Source: Prosthecobacter sp. (GTDB taxonomy: Bacteria; Verrucomicrobiota; Verrucomicrobiia; Verrucomicrobiales; Verrucomicrobiaceae). Taken from it: DNA of 64,000 bases. The position numbers and the translations under genes are program-made. Below are positions 1 to 9,501 of this stretch, in pieces. Positions within the stretch are counted from its first letter, which is position 1. Each line of letters starts with the position of its first letter. Under the pieces are notes generated by a model. That model was not told the DNA's origin, ran no database searches, and was given only the letters and a program-made list of their open reading frames with translations. The stretch spans positions 992,001 through 1,056,000 of the forward strand of contig NZ_JAXMIH010000006.1 of NCBI RefSeq assembly GCF_034366625.1, written 5' to 3'.

Positions 1-875
1 CCGACGAGGTCGAAAGCCACATGCTGCCGCTGGCGCTCGTGCCTGATGCCGAGGCGCAGAAAGCCAATCTCACCGCGCTGCAAGCTCTCGCCCAACGTGA
101 GGAAGAACTCCGCCGAGCCGTGGATGCCGCCGGATTCACCGAGGTGGCGTTCGCGCTCACGCAGAACGTCTTCAAACAATGGCGCGAATGGACCACCACC
201 GAACCCACGCTGCCGCTGTGGCCTAAACCCGTCGTGCTGGAAAACCTCGGCGGCATTGTCTCCAAGCACGAGGAACACGGCTGGATGGCATTGGGATCGC
301 TCCGCCTCTCCGCAGGCCGGGAGGTGGAAAAAACCGCCGTGCTGCATGCGCTGGAGAAAATTCCTGGGGCGCATCCCGCAGGCTGGGCCTTCCTGCGCAC
401 CTCGTTGGAGCCGCTGTTGCAGCGCGAGATCCTGCGGGTGTGCGTTCCGACGGCCGTCATCGCCATCCTCCTGTTTTTCCTCGTGTTTCACGGCTGGCGG
501 GAGCGTGGGTTTGCCTTCCTCGTGCTCGCGGCCAGCGGATGGATTTTGCTCGGCGGCATGAGCGCGTTCGGCCTTACCTGGAACCTCATGAGCGTGGGCG
601 CGGTGCCGCTTTGCCTCGGCCTGGGCCTCGATTTCACCATTCATGTGATGCACGCGCTGCGGGAGCCGGACATGACCCGCGAACGCGTCGCCGCGCTGGG
701 CCGTTCGCTCGCTTACTGCGGCCTCAGCACCGGCCTGGCCTTCGGCTCTCTCGCCACCGGCAGCAATCGCGGCCTCATCACCCTCGGCATGACCGCCATG
801 ATCGGCGTGCTCACCGTCCTCATCACCGCTGCCTTCGCGTTGCCCTGGCTTTGGTTCCGTAAGAGTGTTCAATGA
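1..875 (+). CDS. MMPL/RND-family exporter, C-terminal part (5' truncated by window edge)
   Basis: The reading frame is open from the first bases of the window, so the gene begins upstream and only its last ~290 residues are visible. A soluble, charged segment is followed by a block of four to five hydrophobic helices near the C-terminus, including a Gly-rich stretch (LGLGLDFTIHVMHALRE). This Asp-containing segment in a transmembrane helix, preceded by a periplasmic loop, is typical of the second half of MMPL/RND exporters, including the hopanoid/lipid-associated branch. Likely role: proton-driven export of a lipid or hydrophobic compound across the inner membrane. The substrate cannot be read from this fragment. 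The stop overlaps the start of the next gene (ATGA). Confidence 0.75.
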   Translation, partial: DEVESHMLPLALVPDAEAQKANLTALQALAQREEELRRAVDAAGFTEVAFALTQNVFKQWREWTTTEPTLPLWPKPVVLENLGGIVSKHEEHGWMALGSLRLSAGREVEKTAVLHALEKIPGAHPAGWAFLRTSLEPLLQREILRVCVPTAVIAILLFFLVFHGWRERGFAFLVLAASGWILLGGMSAFGLTWNLMSVGAVPLCLGLGLDFTIHVMHALREPDMTRERVAALGRSLAYCGLSTGLAFGSLATGSNRGLITLGMTAMIGVLTVLITAAFALPWLWFRKSVQ

Positions 876-1573
876 AAGGAGACCGTAGAACTGCCGCTTG
901 CCTCCTCACATACCCTATGAACGCGAACCTTGAGCAGATGACAGTCAAACCAAAGCAGGGTGACGAAACGTTTCACTCCGATGGCAAGCAGCTTGGCTTT
1001 ACTCTTCAGGATTTTTGGAGATGGGGCGTCTCCGATTTGGTCAGCAATGCCACTCGGGGTCGCCTTGCCGAGTTCATTGTCGCGAAGGCATTGGGTGTCC
1101 AAACGGAAGCGGTCCGGGACGAGTGGGGGGCATTTGATTTGATGACATCGACAGGATTGAAGATCGAGGTCAAATCAGCAGCATACATCCAAAGCTGGGC
1201 GCAGCGTGACTATTCGACCATTCTGTTTTCCACTCCGAAAACGCGCGTCTGGAATCCAGAAACCAACGAGACAAGCAATGAACCCAGGCGGCAGGCGGAC
1301 GTTTATGTGTTCGCATTGCTGGCACACAAGGACAAGGCGACCCTCGACCCATTGGATGTTCATCAGTGGCGGTTTTTTATTCTACCCACCCGTGTTTTGG
1401 ATCAACGGACACGCAGCCAGCATTCGATCACACTGAAGTCCCTGGAGCCATTGAGCAGTGGAGCCATAAGCTTCGGTGAATTAAAGGAGGCGGTCCAAAA
1501 AGTCATGTTAATGGCTGAGGGGGGAGCGCACCCGGGACCGCCCCCTGAATTTTCGCTGGCGCAACCTCTCTGA
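872..1573 (+). CDS. Orphan PD-(D/E)XK nuclease-like protein
   Basis: 233 residues with no signal peptide or membrane helix. The middle of the protein carries the layout of a PD-(D/E)XK nuclease core: Glu67 in a helix (GRLAEFIVAKAL), Asp89 (GAFDLM), then E99-V-K101 in IEVKSAAYIQ. Many restriction endonucleases and related DNA-cleaving enzymes share this arrangement. No methyltransferase or specificity gene lies beside it. The ATG at 872 overlaps the exporter stop. A second ATG at 917 (MNANLEQ) is also possible and would remove 15 residues unlikely to matter. Base composition is visibly less G+C-rich than the flanking genes, which fits acquisition by transfer. The substrate is unknown. Confidence 0.6.
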   Translation: MKGDRRTAACLLTYPMNANLEQMTVKPKQGDETFHSDGKQLGFTLQDFWRWGVSDLVSNATRGRLAEFIVAKALGVQTEAVRDEWGAFDLMTSTGLKIEVKSAAYIQSWAQRDYSTILFSTPKTRVWNPETNETSNEPRRQADVYVFALLAHKDKATLDPLDVHQWRFFILPTRVLDQRTRSQHSITLKSLEPLSSGAISFGELKEAVQKVMLMAEGGAHPGPPPEFSLAQPL

Positions 1574-1605
1574 CCGGTTAGTATCCGCGCACTCTCGATT
1601 GAGAT

Positions 1606-1681
1606 GGTGGCCGTAGTTCAACGGTAGAGCCCCAGATTGTGATTCTGGTTGTTGCGGGTTCGAATCCCGTCGGTCACCCCA
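1606..1681 (+). tRNA. tRNA-His (GTG anticodon)
   Basis: A full cloverleaf can be drawn. The acceptor stem 1607-1613 pairs with 1671-1677. G at 1606 is the extra G-1 facing C73 at 1678, the hallmark of tRNA-His. The anticodon stem is CCAGA/TCTGG with loop TTGTGAT, giving anticodon GTG at 1639-1641. The T arm has the usual TTCGAAT loop, and CCA is encoded at 1679-1681. It lies between the nuclease-like gene and RNase III. Confidence 0.97.
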
Positions 1682-1688
1682 CTTTTCA

Positions 1689-1708
1689 CTGGAGCACAGG
1701 TGTTCCAG
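1689..1708 (+). terminator. Possible stem-loop after tRNA-His
   Basis: A 7-bp stem (CTGGAGC with GTTCCAG, one G-T pair) encloses a 6-base loop just 3' of the tRNA. It is followed by only a short T run, so it may act as a processing or termination signal rather than a strong intrinsic terminator. Confidence 0.35.
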
Positions 1709-1729
1709 CGGCTTTGATCGCCGCCACGC

Positions 1730-2461
1730 ATGGACACGCTGGAAACCATCATCGGACACACCTTTCGCGATCCCGCGCTGCTCCAGCTCGCGCTCACGCA
1801 CGGCAGCGTCGGCTATGAGGCGCAACGCGCTCACGCCGACAACCAGCGCCTCGAATTCTTGGGCGACGCCGTGTTGCAGCTCACCCTTTCCCATCTGCTG
1901 TTCCAACGGCTGCCACAGGCCGATGAAGGCGTCCTCACGAAGGCACGTGCGCAACTGGTCTCCACCAAGGCACTCGCCCGCATCGCCCGCCGCATCGGGC
2001 TCGGCTCCCATTTGCGCATGGGCCGAGGCGAAGAAGCCAATGGCGGCCGCGATCGTGAGTCCACGCTCGCGGATGCCCTGGAAGCCATTGCTGGTGCCGT
2101 CCATCTCGATGCGGGCAACGACGCAGCACAGCGATTTGCCACACGTCTCTTTGCCGAGGATCTATTGGCCCTGCATCACGGTCCGCTGGACATCAATCCC
2201 AAAGGCCAGCTTCAAGAGATGATACAATCCGTCGGCACTGCGCCACCCCTCTACGAGATCATTGCTGAGGATGGACCCGATCACGCCAAGAATTTCCTTG
2301 CCACCGTCTCCTGGCAAGGAACCCAGCTTGGGCGTGGCAGCGGCCGCAGCAAAAAAGACGCCGAGGTGCAAGCAGCCCAAGCCGCGCTCGACCAGCCCAC
2401 CCTTCACGAACTCCTGCGAACAACTCGTGAAAAGGTGGGCGAACAAACCCTCCCAAGTTGA
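1730..2461 (+). CDS. rnc: Ribonuclease III
   Basis: 243 residues, the usual length. The N-terminal endonuclease domain has the family signature NQRLEFLGDA (residues 38-47) with the catalytic Glu and Asp, and a second acidic cluster in the DALEAIAGAVHLD segment. The C-terminal ~70 residues form a double-stranded RNA-binding domain ending in the AxxAA type helix (KKDAEVQAAQAAL). It cleaves double-stranded RNA in rRNA and mRNA maturation. The gene follows tRNA-His by about 50 bases and stands alone. It is convergent with the permease gene at 2697-4460. The 235 bases between them hold no gene or clear hairpin that I can see. Confidence 0.95.
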   Translation: MDTLETIIGHTFRDPALLQLALTHGSVGYEAQRAHADNQRLEFLGDAVLQLTLSHLLFQRLPQADEGVLTKARAQLVSTKALARIARRIGLGSHLRMGRGEEANGGRDRESTLADALEAIAGAVHLDAGNDAAQRFATRLFAEDLLALHHGPLDINPKGQLQEMIQSVGTAPPLYEIIAEDGPDHAKNFLATVSWQGTQLGRGSGRSKKDAEVQAAQAALDQPTLHELLRTTREKVGEQTLPS

Positions 2462-2696
2462 GAGCAAACACGAACAACCCGAGTTGTTCCTGCCCGCTCA
2501 CAATTCGTGCCGGAACCATTCACAGCCCAACTGCCTGTGGAACCCTTGCCGTTGCAAGGCGGAACGTGGTTGTTAGGCTTGTTCGCAGTCCTTACGGATA
2601 TGAGTATTCAGCCAAATAGATTTACACCAGTCATAAGAGCTGGGAACAACTCCGGTTTTCCCTGACTTGAAGGCTGTTTTGAGCCTTGGAGAACGG

Positions 2697-4460
2697 TCAC
2701 TTCAACGGCCAGAACAGCGGTACCATGGTCAGCACCACGATGAGCATGACAAAGGTGAGGCCGCCACCCACCTTGATGAAGTCCGAGAAGCGATACTTGC
2801 CGGGGCCATAGACGAGGATGCAGGACGGCTCGAAAGGGGTCAACACGGAGGCGGAGGCGCTGAGCATGACACCGATGGCAAAAGCACGCGGACTGGCTCC
2901 CATTGAGGTGGCGGCCTGCATGGCAACAGGCAGGACGACGAGCGCTGCCGCCGCGTTCGACATCGGTTGCGTGAGCAGGATGGTAAGCACGCAGAATCCT
3001 GCAAAGACGGCAAAGACACCCCACGGCTGCAACCACCCGGTGATGGCATTGGCGATCATGGCTGCGGCACCAGAGCTTTGCATCGCCTCGCCAAAGGCCA
3101 TCATACCGCCAATGAGGATCAGCAGCCGCCAGTCGATGTTGGCGTACGCGTTCTCCAACTTGATGCAACGCGTGAATACCGCCAGCAGCGCCACGATGAC
3201 AAAGGCAATGGTCGCAGGCACCCACTCAAGACTGCTGACAAGCACGGCGAGCATGAATGAACCGAGCAGCATGAAGCCGCGTTTCCGCGTCTCCGCACTG
3301 AACTGATGCTGGGTGATGACGATCATCTCGCTGCCTTCCTCGAAAGCGCGGAAGCGTTCGCTGGGTCCTTGGAGCAGCAGCACGTCGCCGGCATGAAGTT
3401 TTTCGTCCGCCATGTGGTGCATCAGCCTGCGATCACCACGCATGAGAGCGAGCACGGAGAGGCCTGTGCGCTGGCGGAAGTTGTTTTCGCGCAGGGAGCG
3501 GCCAACGAAGCCGGAGCGCGGTGTGAGCACGACCTCAGCGACCTGCGCATCACGCATGTCGATGCCGGAGCTGCGCAGCGTGACATCTTCGAGAATGTCG
3601 ATGCCTTCAATTTTCTTCACCTTGATCAAGTTCTCGACTTTGCCGGCGACCAGCACGACATCGCCTTCCTCGAAGTGGAGGTTTGGCCCCGCATCGAGCG
3701 GTTGGTCATCACGCTGGATCTTGATCACCTGAAACTCCAGGGCGGAGAAATCCGAATCGAAGGCTGCCTGACCGATGAGCGGAGAGTTCGGCAGAACAAC
3801 CACTTCAGCGAGGTACTCGCGCATTGAATCACCGCTGGCAGCAGTGGCGGCGTCACGTTCCGGCACCAGGCGCGTGCCGATGAAAACCATGTAGAGGATG
3901 CCGGTGAGCAGGATCACCAGGCCAACCAGGGTGAACTCAAACATCCGAAACGGTGGCAGGCCCATTTTGATAATGGCGCCACTTACTGCCACATTCGTGG
4001 AGGTGCCGATCAGCGTGCAGGTGCCGCCCAGCAGCGAGGCAAAGGCCAGTGGCATGAGCAGACGTGACGGCGGGATGCGCAGCTTGCGTGCGAGACCCAT
4101 GATCGGCCCCACGAACACTGCGGTGACGGTGGTGTTGTTCATGAAGGCAGACACACCGCCCACCACCGCCATCATGAAGGCCATCAGCCGTTTCGGTTGC
4201 GTGCCGAAAGTCTGTGCCAGCACCCCTCCCATCAGGTCCAGCACGCCGGTCTCACGCAACGCGGCACCGATCACAAAAATCGCCGCCAGCAGGATGATCA
4301 CGCGATTCCCAAAGCCGGCAAAGGCCTGCTCCGCCGTCAGGATGCCGCACAACACCAGCACGCACAGCATCGCCAGCGTCACCAGATCCACGGAAATTTT
4401 CTCGGTGGAGAAGGCGATGACGGCGATGACGAGCAGTCCGATGACGATCCAAGGATCCAT
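2697..4460 (-). CDS. SLC13-family permease with two RCK-C (TrkA-C) domains
   Basis: 587 residues from the ATG at 4460. This start is preferred because the protein then begins directly in a membrane helix (MDPWIVIGLLVIAV); an upstream start would add 29 residues that read like untranslated sequence. Membrane helices fill the N-terminal third, including FMNNTTVTAVFVGP of the divalent anion:Na+ symporter family. Two soluble TrkA-C-like domains follow (around residues 200-370, with VVLPNSPLIGQ and VVLTPRSGFVG starts), then a second set of helices. Members import sulfate, dicarboxylates or similar anions; the cytosolic RCK-C domains probably sense a ligand. The substrate cannot be assigned. Confidence 0.88.
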   Translation of the reverse strand: MDPWIVIGLLVIAVIAFSTEKISVDLVTLAMLCVLVLCGILTAEQAFAGFGNRVIILLAAIFVIGAALRETGVLDLMGGVLAQTFGTQPKRLMAFMMAVVGGVSAFMNNTTVTAVFVGPIMGLARKLRIPPSRLLMPLAFASLLGGTCTLIGTSTNVAVSGAIIKMGLPPFRMFEFTLVGLVILLTGILYMVFIGTRLVPERDAATAASGDSMREYLAEVVVLPNSPLIGQAAFDSDFSALEFQVIKIQRDDQPLDAGPNLHFEEGDVVLVAGKVENLIKVKKIEGIDILEDVTLRSSGIDMRDAQVAEVVLTPRSGFVGRSLRENNFRQRTGLSVLALMRGDRRLMHHMADEKLHAGDVLLLQGPSERFRAFEEGSEMIVITQHQFSAETRKRGFMLLGSFMLAVLVSSLEWVPATIAFVIVALLAVFTRCIKLENAYANIDWRLLILIGGMMAFGEAMQSSGAAAMIANAITGWLQPWGVFAVFAGFCVLTILLTQPMSNAAAALVVLPVAMQAATSMGASPRAFAIGVMLSASASVLTPFEPSCILVYGPGKYRFSDFIKVGGGLTFVMLIVVLTMVPLFWPLK

Positions 4461-4577
4461 TTCATCATCTGTGGCGCAGGGAAATGCGCGGCTCAAGGAA
4501 CAAGCCACGACAAAAAAGATTGGCGCAATGTTTTGGAAGCATCTCACAGCGGAGTGCGTTATTTCGCGCCCTTCATC

Positions 4578-5492
4578 ATGCGTTTCATTTCCCGTCTCCT
4601 CATTGCCGCTGTCACACTCAGTTCATGCGCCTTTGCGGCACCCCGTGCGGAGCATGTCTTCATCATTAGCATCGACGGCGGCAAACCGCTGGTTATCGCG
4701 ACTGGCGAAGCTCCCACGCTCAAAAGAATCGCCGCCCAAGGCGCGGTGACGTGGCAGGCGAGCACGATTTTCCCCTCGATCACGCTGCCCTCGCACACCT
4801 CCATGCTCACTGGCGTCGGGCCGGACAAGCATCAGGTGTTGTGGAACGGCTTCACGCCAATCAAGGGCTTCGTGAAGGTGCCGACGGTGTTTTCTCTGCT
4901 TAAAGCCGCTGATCCGCAGGCAGTGACCGCCATGTTCGTGGGCAAGATCAAGTTTCGTCACCTGTGGCTGAAGGATTCGCTCGACGTCTTCGACTTCGGC
5001 GGCCCGCAGTCATCCGCTCCCATCGCCGGCTCACCAGAGGTCGAGAAGGACAAGAAGCCCTCGCAACTGGTGGCGAAACAGACTGCGACCTGGCTCAAGG
5101 AGCATCAGCCGCGTCTTGCTTTCATCCACTTCGCCGATGTCGATACCGCTGGCCATAAGAGCGGCTGGGGATCGCCCGAGCAGAAAGAAGCGCTCCGAGT
5201 CACGGACCAGGCGCTGTGGCAGGTCTGGCAGGCGATCAAGGACGCGGGCATCGCCGATTCCAGCGTCATGCTCATCAGCGCCGATCACGGCGGCCATGAC
5301 AAAACCCACGGCCTCGACATTCCCGACGACATGCTCATCCCTTGGGTAGCTTGGGGCAAAGGCGTGAGGAAGAACTTCAGCATCACCGACAAGGTCACCA
5401 CCTACGACACCGCTGCAACGGCTCTCTGGCTGCTTGATGTGCCGGTACCGGCCGAATTCGACGGCAAGCCGGTGACGAGTGCGTTTGAGTGA
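4578..5492 (+). CDS. Secreted type I phosphodiesterase / nucleotide pyrophosphatase-like enzyme
   Basis: 304 residues from ATG 4578, chosen because it starts a clean signal peptide (MRFISRLLIAAVTLSSCAFA). Alkaline-phosphatase-superfamily metal sites are visible in order: IISIDGG (Asp), the nucleophile region FPSITLPSHTSMLTG (Thr/Ser), FADVDTAGHKSG (Asp and His), ISADHGGH (Asp, His) and a late His-poor loop near TTYDTAATALW. This matches the phosphodiesterase/nucleotide pyrophosphatase branch, about 100 residues shorter than many NPPs. It probably hydrolyses phosphodiesters or pyrophosphates in the periplasm. It is divergent from the SLC13 permease. Confidence 0.85.
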   Translation: MRFISRLLIAAVTLSSCAFAAPRAEHVFIISIDGGKPLVIATGEAPTLKRIAAQGAVTWQASTIFPSITLPSHTSMLTGVGPDKHQVLWNGFTPIKGFVKVPTVFSLLKAADPQAVTAMFVGKIKFRHLWLKDSLDVFDFGGPQSSAPIAGSPEVEKDKKPSQLVAKQTATWLKEHQPRLAFIHFADVDTAGHKSGWGSPEQKEALRVTDQALWQVWQAIKDAGIADSSVMLISADHGGHDKTHGLDIPDDMLIPWVAWGKGVRKNFSITDKVTTYDTAATALWLLDVPVPAEFDGKPVTSAFE

Positions 5493-5577
5493 TGGATCAC
5501 GGCTGTGGAAGAATTCCCGACCGTTTGGACGCTAGGTCTTGCCAAACCGAACCTGACTTCCTAACCTCGCGCCCACT

Positions 5578-5883
5578 ATGAGCGAAAAATCACCTGTGAA
5601 CTGGGCACAACTGGAGGCGAAGCCCGAATTCCGTGCCCTCCTCGCCCGCAAGTCGCGTTTCATCATCGGCTCCACGATCTTCTTCGTGATCTATTACTTC
5701 GCGCTGCCGGTGCTGGTGGGCTACTTCCCGGAGATGATGAAAAAGGAAGTCCTCGGACGCCTAAACTGGGCCTACCTCTTCGCCTTGTCGCAATTCTTCA
5801 TGGCTTGGGCCATGGCTTTCATCTATACCCGCAAAGCCGCCCAGTGGGACAAAGAAGCCGCCGCCGTTGTCCACGGCCATTGA
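5578..5883 (+). CDS. DUF485 membrane protein paired with solute symporter
   Basis: 101 residues with two membrane helices (FIIGSTIFFVIYYFALPVLVGY and the one centred on LFALSQFFMAWAMAFIY), the layout of DUF485/YjcH. These small proteins are routinely encoded immediately upstream of acetate-type sodium:solute symporters and are thought to assist them. Here the symporter starts 50 bases downstream, supporting the pairing. Confidence 0.9.
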   Translation: MSEKSPVNWAQLEAKPEFRALLARKSRFIIGSTIFFVIYYFALPVLVGYFPEMMKKEVLGRLNWAYLFALSQFFMAWAMAFIYTRKAAQWDKEAAAVVHGH

Positions 5884-5932
5884 TGACCTTCTTGACCACT
5901 CCTTGACTCTTTGACCTGATCTTCTCCCGCTT

Positions 5933-7543
5933 ATGACCATTGCTGTTTGGATGTTTCTCGCCTTCGTCGTCGCGACGCTGGGCATCACTGTTTGGGCCGC
6001 CAAAAAGAACACGGGAGCCAGCGCCTATTTCGCTGCGGGCCGCAGCATCACCGGCTGGCAGAACGGTCTCGCCGTGGCGGGCGACTACATGAGCGCGGCG
6101 AGTTTCCTCGGCATCTCGGGAATGATCGCCTTTTTTGGTTACGATGGGTTCATGTATTCCGTCGGCTGGCTCGTCGCTTACCTGACGGTGCTCATCGTGG
6201 TCGCTGAACCGCTGCGCAATGCGGGCAAATACACCATGGCAGACTTGCTGGCCTACCGCCTCACGCCGCGTCCGGTGCGGGCGATGGCCTCGCTGAGCAC
6301 GATCACCGTTTCCACTCTCTACATGGTCGCGCAGATGATCGGCGCGGGCACCTTGGTGAAACTGCTGCTCAAAGATTTGCCGTGGATCAGCACCGAGTGG
6401 GCCATCATCGGCGTCGGCGTGCTGATGGTCGTGTATGTCGTCTTCGGCGGCATGCTGGCGACGACGTGGGTGCAGATCATCAAAGCCATCCTGCTCATGA
6501 CAGGCACAATCTTCCTGAGCATCCTGGTGATGAAGCACTTCGGCTACAGCTTCACCAAGTTCTTCGATGCCATCGCCCACCTCACCTACACCGACAAAAG
6601 CGGCGTCGAAGTGACCAAGAACTTCCTCGAACCCGGCATGAAATTCGGGGCCGATGTCACCAACGGCTGGGGACCGCTCGATTTGATCTCCCTAGGCCTC
6701 GCACTCGTGTTCGGCACCGCCGGACTGCCACACATCCTGGTGCGCTTTTACACCGTGCCAGATGCCAAAACCGCGCGTGTGTCTGTCGTGTGGGCGATGG
6801 TCATCATCGGCACGTTTTACATCCTCACCACCTTCCTCGGTTTCGGCGCAGCGACCATTTTGAAGCCGCACAACATCGTCACCGACAACATGGCCGCCCC
6901 GCAGCTCGCTGAATTCCTCGGCGGGCCGATTTTCTTCGCCTTCATCAGCGCCGTGGCCTTTGCCACCATCCTCGCCGTCGTTGCCGGTCTCACCATCAGC
7001 GCCAGCGCCTCCTTCGCGCATGATTTCTATTCCAACGTGCTTCATCACGGCAAAGAGAACCGTCCCGGCATGGAAGTCCGCGTTGCCCGCATCACCGCCT
7101 TCGTCGTTGGCGCCATCTCGATCTTCCTCGCGATCAAACTGCAAAACGTCAACGTCGCCTTCCTCGTCGGCCTCGCGTTTGCCGTCGCGGCAAGCGCAAA
7201 CCTGCCCGTCATCGTGCTGAGCATCTTCTGGAAGAAATTCAGCACCACCGGAGCCGTGCTCGGTCTCGCTGTCGGCCTCGTGAGCAGCATCGTGCTGATC
7301 ATCCTCAGCCCCAGCATCATGGGCATCGACGGCCCCGAGATCGTCGCCGCCAAGCGCCACCTCATTCAGGCCAACGCCATCTTCCCGCTCACCAATCCCG
7401 GCATTCTCAGCATCCCCCTCGGCTTCTTTGCCGCCATCATCGGTTCATTAATGAAGCGTGAGCCCGAAGCCGAAGCCAAATTCGCCGAACTCAAAGTCCG
7501 CGCCCACACCGGCCTCGGCTCCGAGAAGGCCACAGCGCATTGA
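5933..7543 (+). CDS. actP: Sodium:solute symporter, acetate permease (ActP) type
   Basis: 536 residues with about 13 membrane helices. The SSS-family hallmarks are clear: AAGRSITGWQNGLAVAGDYMSAASFLGISG near residues 34-63, GGMLATTWVQIIKA, and LGLALVFGTAGLPHILVRFYTV. Together with the upstream DUF485 gene this is the acetate/short-chain carboxylate branch, importing substrate with a cation. Glycolate, pyruvate or propionate are alternatives. It is convergent with the peptide ABC transporter operon, with only 12 bases between the stop codons. Confidence 0.9.
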   Translation: MTIAVWMFLAFVVATLGITVWAAKKNTGASAYFAAGRSITGWQNGLAVAGDYMSAASFLGISGMIAFFGYDGFMYSVGWLVAYLTVLIVVAEPLRNAGKYTMADLLAYRLTPRPVRAMASLSTITVSTLYMVAQMIGAGTLVKLLLKDLPWISTEWAIIGVGVLMVVYVVFGGMLATTWVQIIKAILLMTGTIFLSILVMKHFGYSFTKFFDAIAHLTYTDKSGVEVTKNFLEPGMKFGADVTNGWGPLDLISLGLALVFGTAGLPHILVRFYTVPDAKTARVSVVWAMVIIGTFYILTTFLGFGAATILKPHNIVTDNMAAPQLAEFLGGPIFFAFISAVAFATILAVVAGLTISASASFAHDFYSNVLHHGKENRPGMEVRVARITAFVVGAISIFLAIKLQNVNVAFLVGLAFAVAASANLPVIVLSIFWKKFSTTGAVLGLAVGLVSSIVLIILSPSIMGIDGPEIVAAKRHLIQANAIFPLTNPGILSIPLGFFAAIIGSLMKREPEAEAKFAELKVRAHTGLGSEKATAH

Positions 7544-7555
7544 GGTTTTCGACCA

Positions 7556-8524
7556 CTACGTGCAGCACGGACACGGCTGCACGAAATGACCCGGCGCGAT
7601 TTCTTTGAGCGTGAGATCCAGGCTCACGCTCTGTTCCCATTTGGGATGTCTCATGCGGTGCCCAAAGGCGCAGCCGGCGGGCGGATTGATCGGCGAAGGG
7701 ACATCCCCTTGCAGGAGCTGGCGTTTGCGGCGTTTGGCCGGATCAGGCACGGGGATGGCATCCAACAGGGCCTTGGTGTAGGCGTGGCGGGGGTTGTGAT
7801 AAAGCTCCTCCGCTGGGGCGAGTTCGACGATCTTGCCGAGATACATCACGGCGACGCGGTCACTCATGTGCTTCACCACGCTGAGGCCATGGGCGATGAA
7901 GAGGTAGCTCAGGCCCATCTCACGCTGGAGGTCGAGCAGGAGATTCAGCACCTGACTTTGCACGGAGACATCGAGGGCTGAGACAGGTTCATCGCAGATG
8001 ATGAGCTTGGGCTTCAAAGCGATGGCCCGCGCAATGCCAATGCGCTGACGCTGGCCGCCGCTGAACTCGAAGGGGAAACGATCTGTCGCGCTCGCGGACA
8101 GGCCGACTTTGTCGAGCAGGTCGAGCACCCACTTCCGCCGCTCCTCCTTGGTGCCGAGCTTTTGCACGATGAAGGGCTCCTCCAAAATGTCGCGCACGGT
8201 GTGTCGAGGGTTCAGCGATTCGGCAGGATCTTGGAAGATCATCTGCACATGACGGCGCATCGGGCGCAGCGCACCGATACCGGCGTGCGTGATGTCCTGA
8301 CCATCGAACTCGATTTTGCCGCTGGTGGGTTTGAGCAGACGCACGATGGCTTTGCCAAGCGTGGTCTTGCCGCAGCCGGACTCGCCCACGAGGCCAAGGG
8401 TTTCGCCTTCACCGAGCGTGAAGCTCACACCATCGACCGCTTTGCACGAAGCCACAGAGCGCCGAAGCACGCCGCCGCGAACGGGGAAGTGCTGCTGGAG
8501 GTTTTGGACGGTAAGGAGGCTCAT
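7556..8524 (-). CDS. Peptide ABC importer, ATP-binding protein 2 (OppF/YejF C-half type)
   Basis: 322 residues, last gene of a five-gene minus-strand operon. Walker A is [11 protein letters not shown], signature [14 protein letters not shown], Walker [14 protein letters not shown], followed by the oligopeptide/dipeptide transporter C-terminal region. Its start overlaps the stop of the preceding ATPase gene (ATGA). It forms a heterodimer with that ATPase to power peptide import. In the C-terminal region the usual Cys-rich pattern is altered and the protein ends in CPCCT; whether this holds a metal cluster is unknown. Confidence 0.93.
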   Translation of the reverse strand: MSLLTVQNLQQHFPVRGGVLRRSVASCKAVDGVSFTLGEGETLGLVGESGCGKTTLGKAIVRLLKPTSGKIEFDGQDITHAGIGALRPMRRHVQMIFQDPAESLNPRHTVRDILEEPFIVQKLGTKEERRKWVLDLLDKVGLSASATDRFPFEFSGGQRQRIGIARAIALKPKLIICDEPVSALDVSVQSQVLNLLLDLQREMGLSYLFIAHGLSVVKHMSDRVAVMYLGKIVELAPAEELYHNPRHAYTKALLDAIPVPDPAKRRKRQLLQGDVPSPINPPAGCAFGHRMRHPKWEQSVSLDLTLKEIAPGHFVQPCPCCT

Positions 8525-9501
8525 GCGACGCAGATGGGGCAGTTCTCGACGAAATGGTTCGGTGCGATCTCGATGAAGGGCGGGCGATGGGTCAGATGCG
8601 CTGATGTGTGGTCACGACCCGAGCGTTCAGCGAAACGGCAGCCGGGTTTGAAGTCGGCGATGCCGGGGACATTGCCTGGGATGGCTCTGAGCAAGGTCTT
8701 GGGCTTGCTGTCGAGACGCGGGATGCTTTCCAGCAGGCCTTGCGTGTAAGCATGGCGCGGTTTGGCGAAGAGATCGAAGACACTGGCCTGTTCGACGATG
8801 CGTCCGGCATACATGACGGCGACTTCATCGCACACTTCGGCGATGACGCCGAGGTCGTGGGTGATGAGGATGACGCTCATGCCCATCTCCTTTTGCAGAT
8901 CGGCGATGAGCTCCAGGATCTGCGCCTGCACGGTGACATCCAGCGCGGTGGTCGGCTCGTCGGCGATGAGGAGCTTGGGTTTGTTGATCAGCGCCATGGC
9001 GATCATCATGCGCTGCCTCATGCCGCCGCTGAGCTGATGCGGATACTCGTTGAGCCGTTGCGCTGGCTCCGGGATGCGCACCTTGATCATCATGTCAATG
9101 CTGCGGGAGAGCACCTCGGCCTTGCTGCATTCGGTGTGCAGCAGGATGGCCTCCGCGAGCTGTCTGCCGACGGTCTGCACGGGGTTCAGCGCCGTCATCG
9201 GCTCCTGGAAGATCATGGAGATGTCGTTCCCGCGAATCTTCTGCATCTCATCGAGCGGCAGCGTCACCAGATCACGCCCTTCAAAGCGGATGCTGCCGCC
9301 GAGAATCTTCCCGTGAGGCTGCGGAAGCAGGCGCGTGATGGAGAAAGCAGTGACGCTCTTGCCGCAACCTGACTCGCCGACAATGCCGAGCGTTTTGCCG
9401 CTAGGCACATCGAAGCTGATGCCATCGACCGCCGTCATGCGCCCCGCGTCCGTGTCGAACGCGGTGACGAGATTTTCGACCTGGAGGATGGGGCTGCTCA
9501 T
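8521..9501 (-). CDS. Peptide ABC importer, ATP-binding protein 1 (OppD type)
   Basis: 326 residues. Walker [12 protein letters not shown], signature [15 protein letters not shown], Walker [14 protein letters not shown] and the H-loop ILITHDLGV are all intact. The C-terminal tail has the OppD-type [10 protein letters not shown] segment and ends ENCPICVA. In enteric YejF the two ATPase domains are fused; here they are separate genes overlapping by four bases. The start also overlaps the stop of the solute-binding protein gene. Confidence 0.94.
   Translation of the reverse strand: MSSPILQVENLVTAFDTDAGRMTAVDGISFDVPSGKTLGIVGESGCGKSVTAFSITRLLPQPHGKILGGSIRFEGRDLVTLPLDEMQKIRGNDISMIFQEPMTALNPVQTVGRQLAEAILLHTECSKAEVLSRSIDMMIKVRIPEPAQRLNEYPHQLSGGMRQRMMIAMALINKPKLLIADEPTTALDVTVQAQILELIADLQKEMGMSVILITHDLGVIAEVCDEVAVMYAGRIVEQASVFDLFAKPRHAYTQGLLESIPRLDSKPKTLLRAIPGNVPGIADFKPGCRFAERSGRDHTSAHLTHRPPFIEIAPNHFVENCPICVA

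Noticed and set aside
7559-7583. Inverted repeat CGTGCAGC/GCTGCACG as a terminator between the symporter and the ABC operon
   Set aside because: It lies inside the last codons of the ATPase gene (encoding the CPCC end), has a 9-base loop and no T run.
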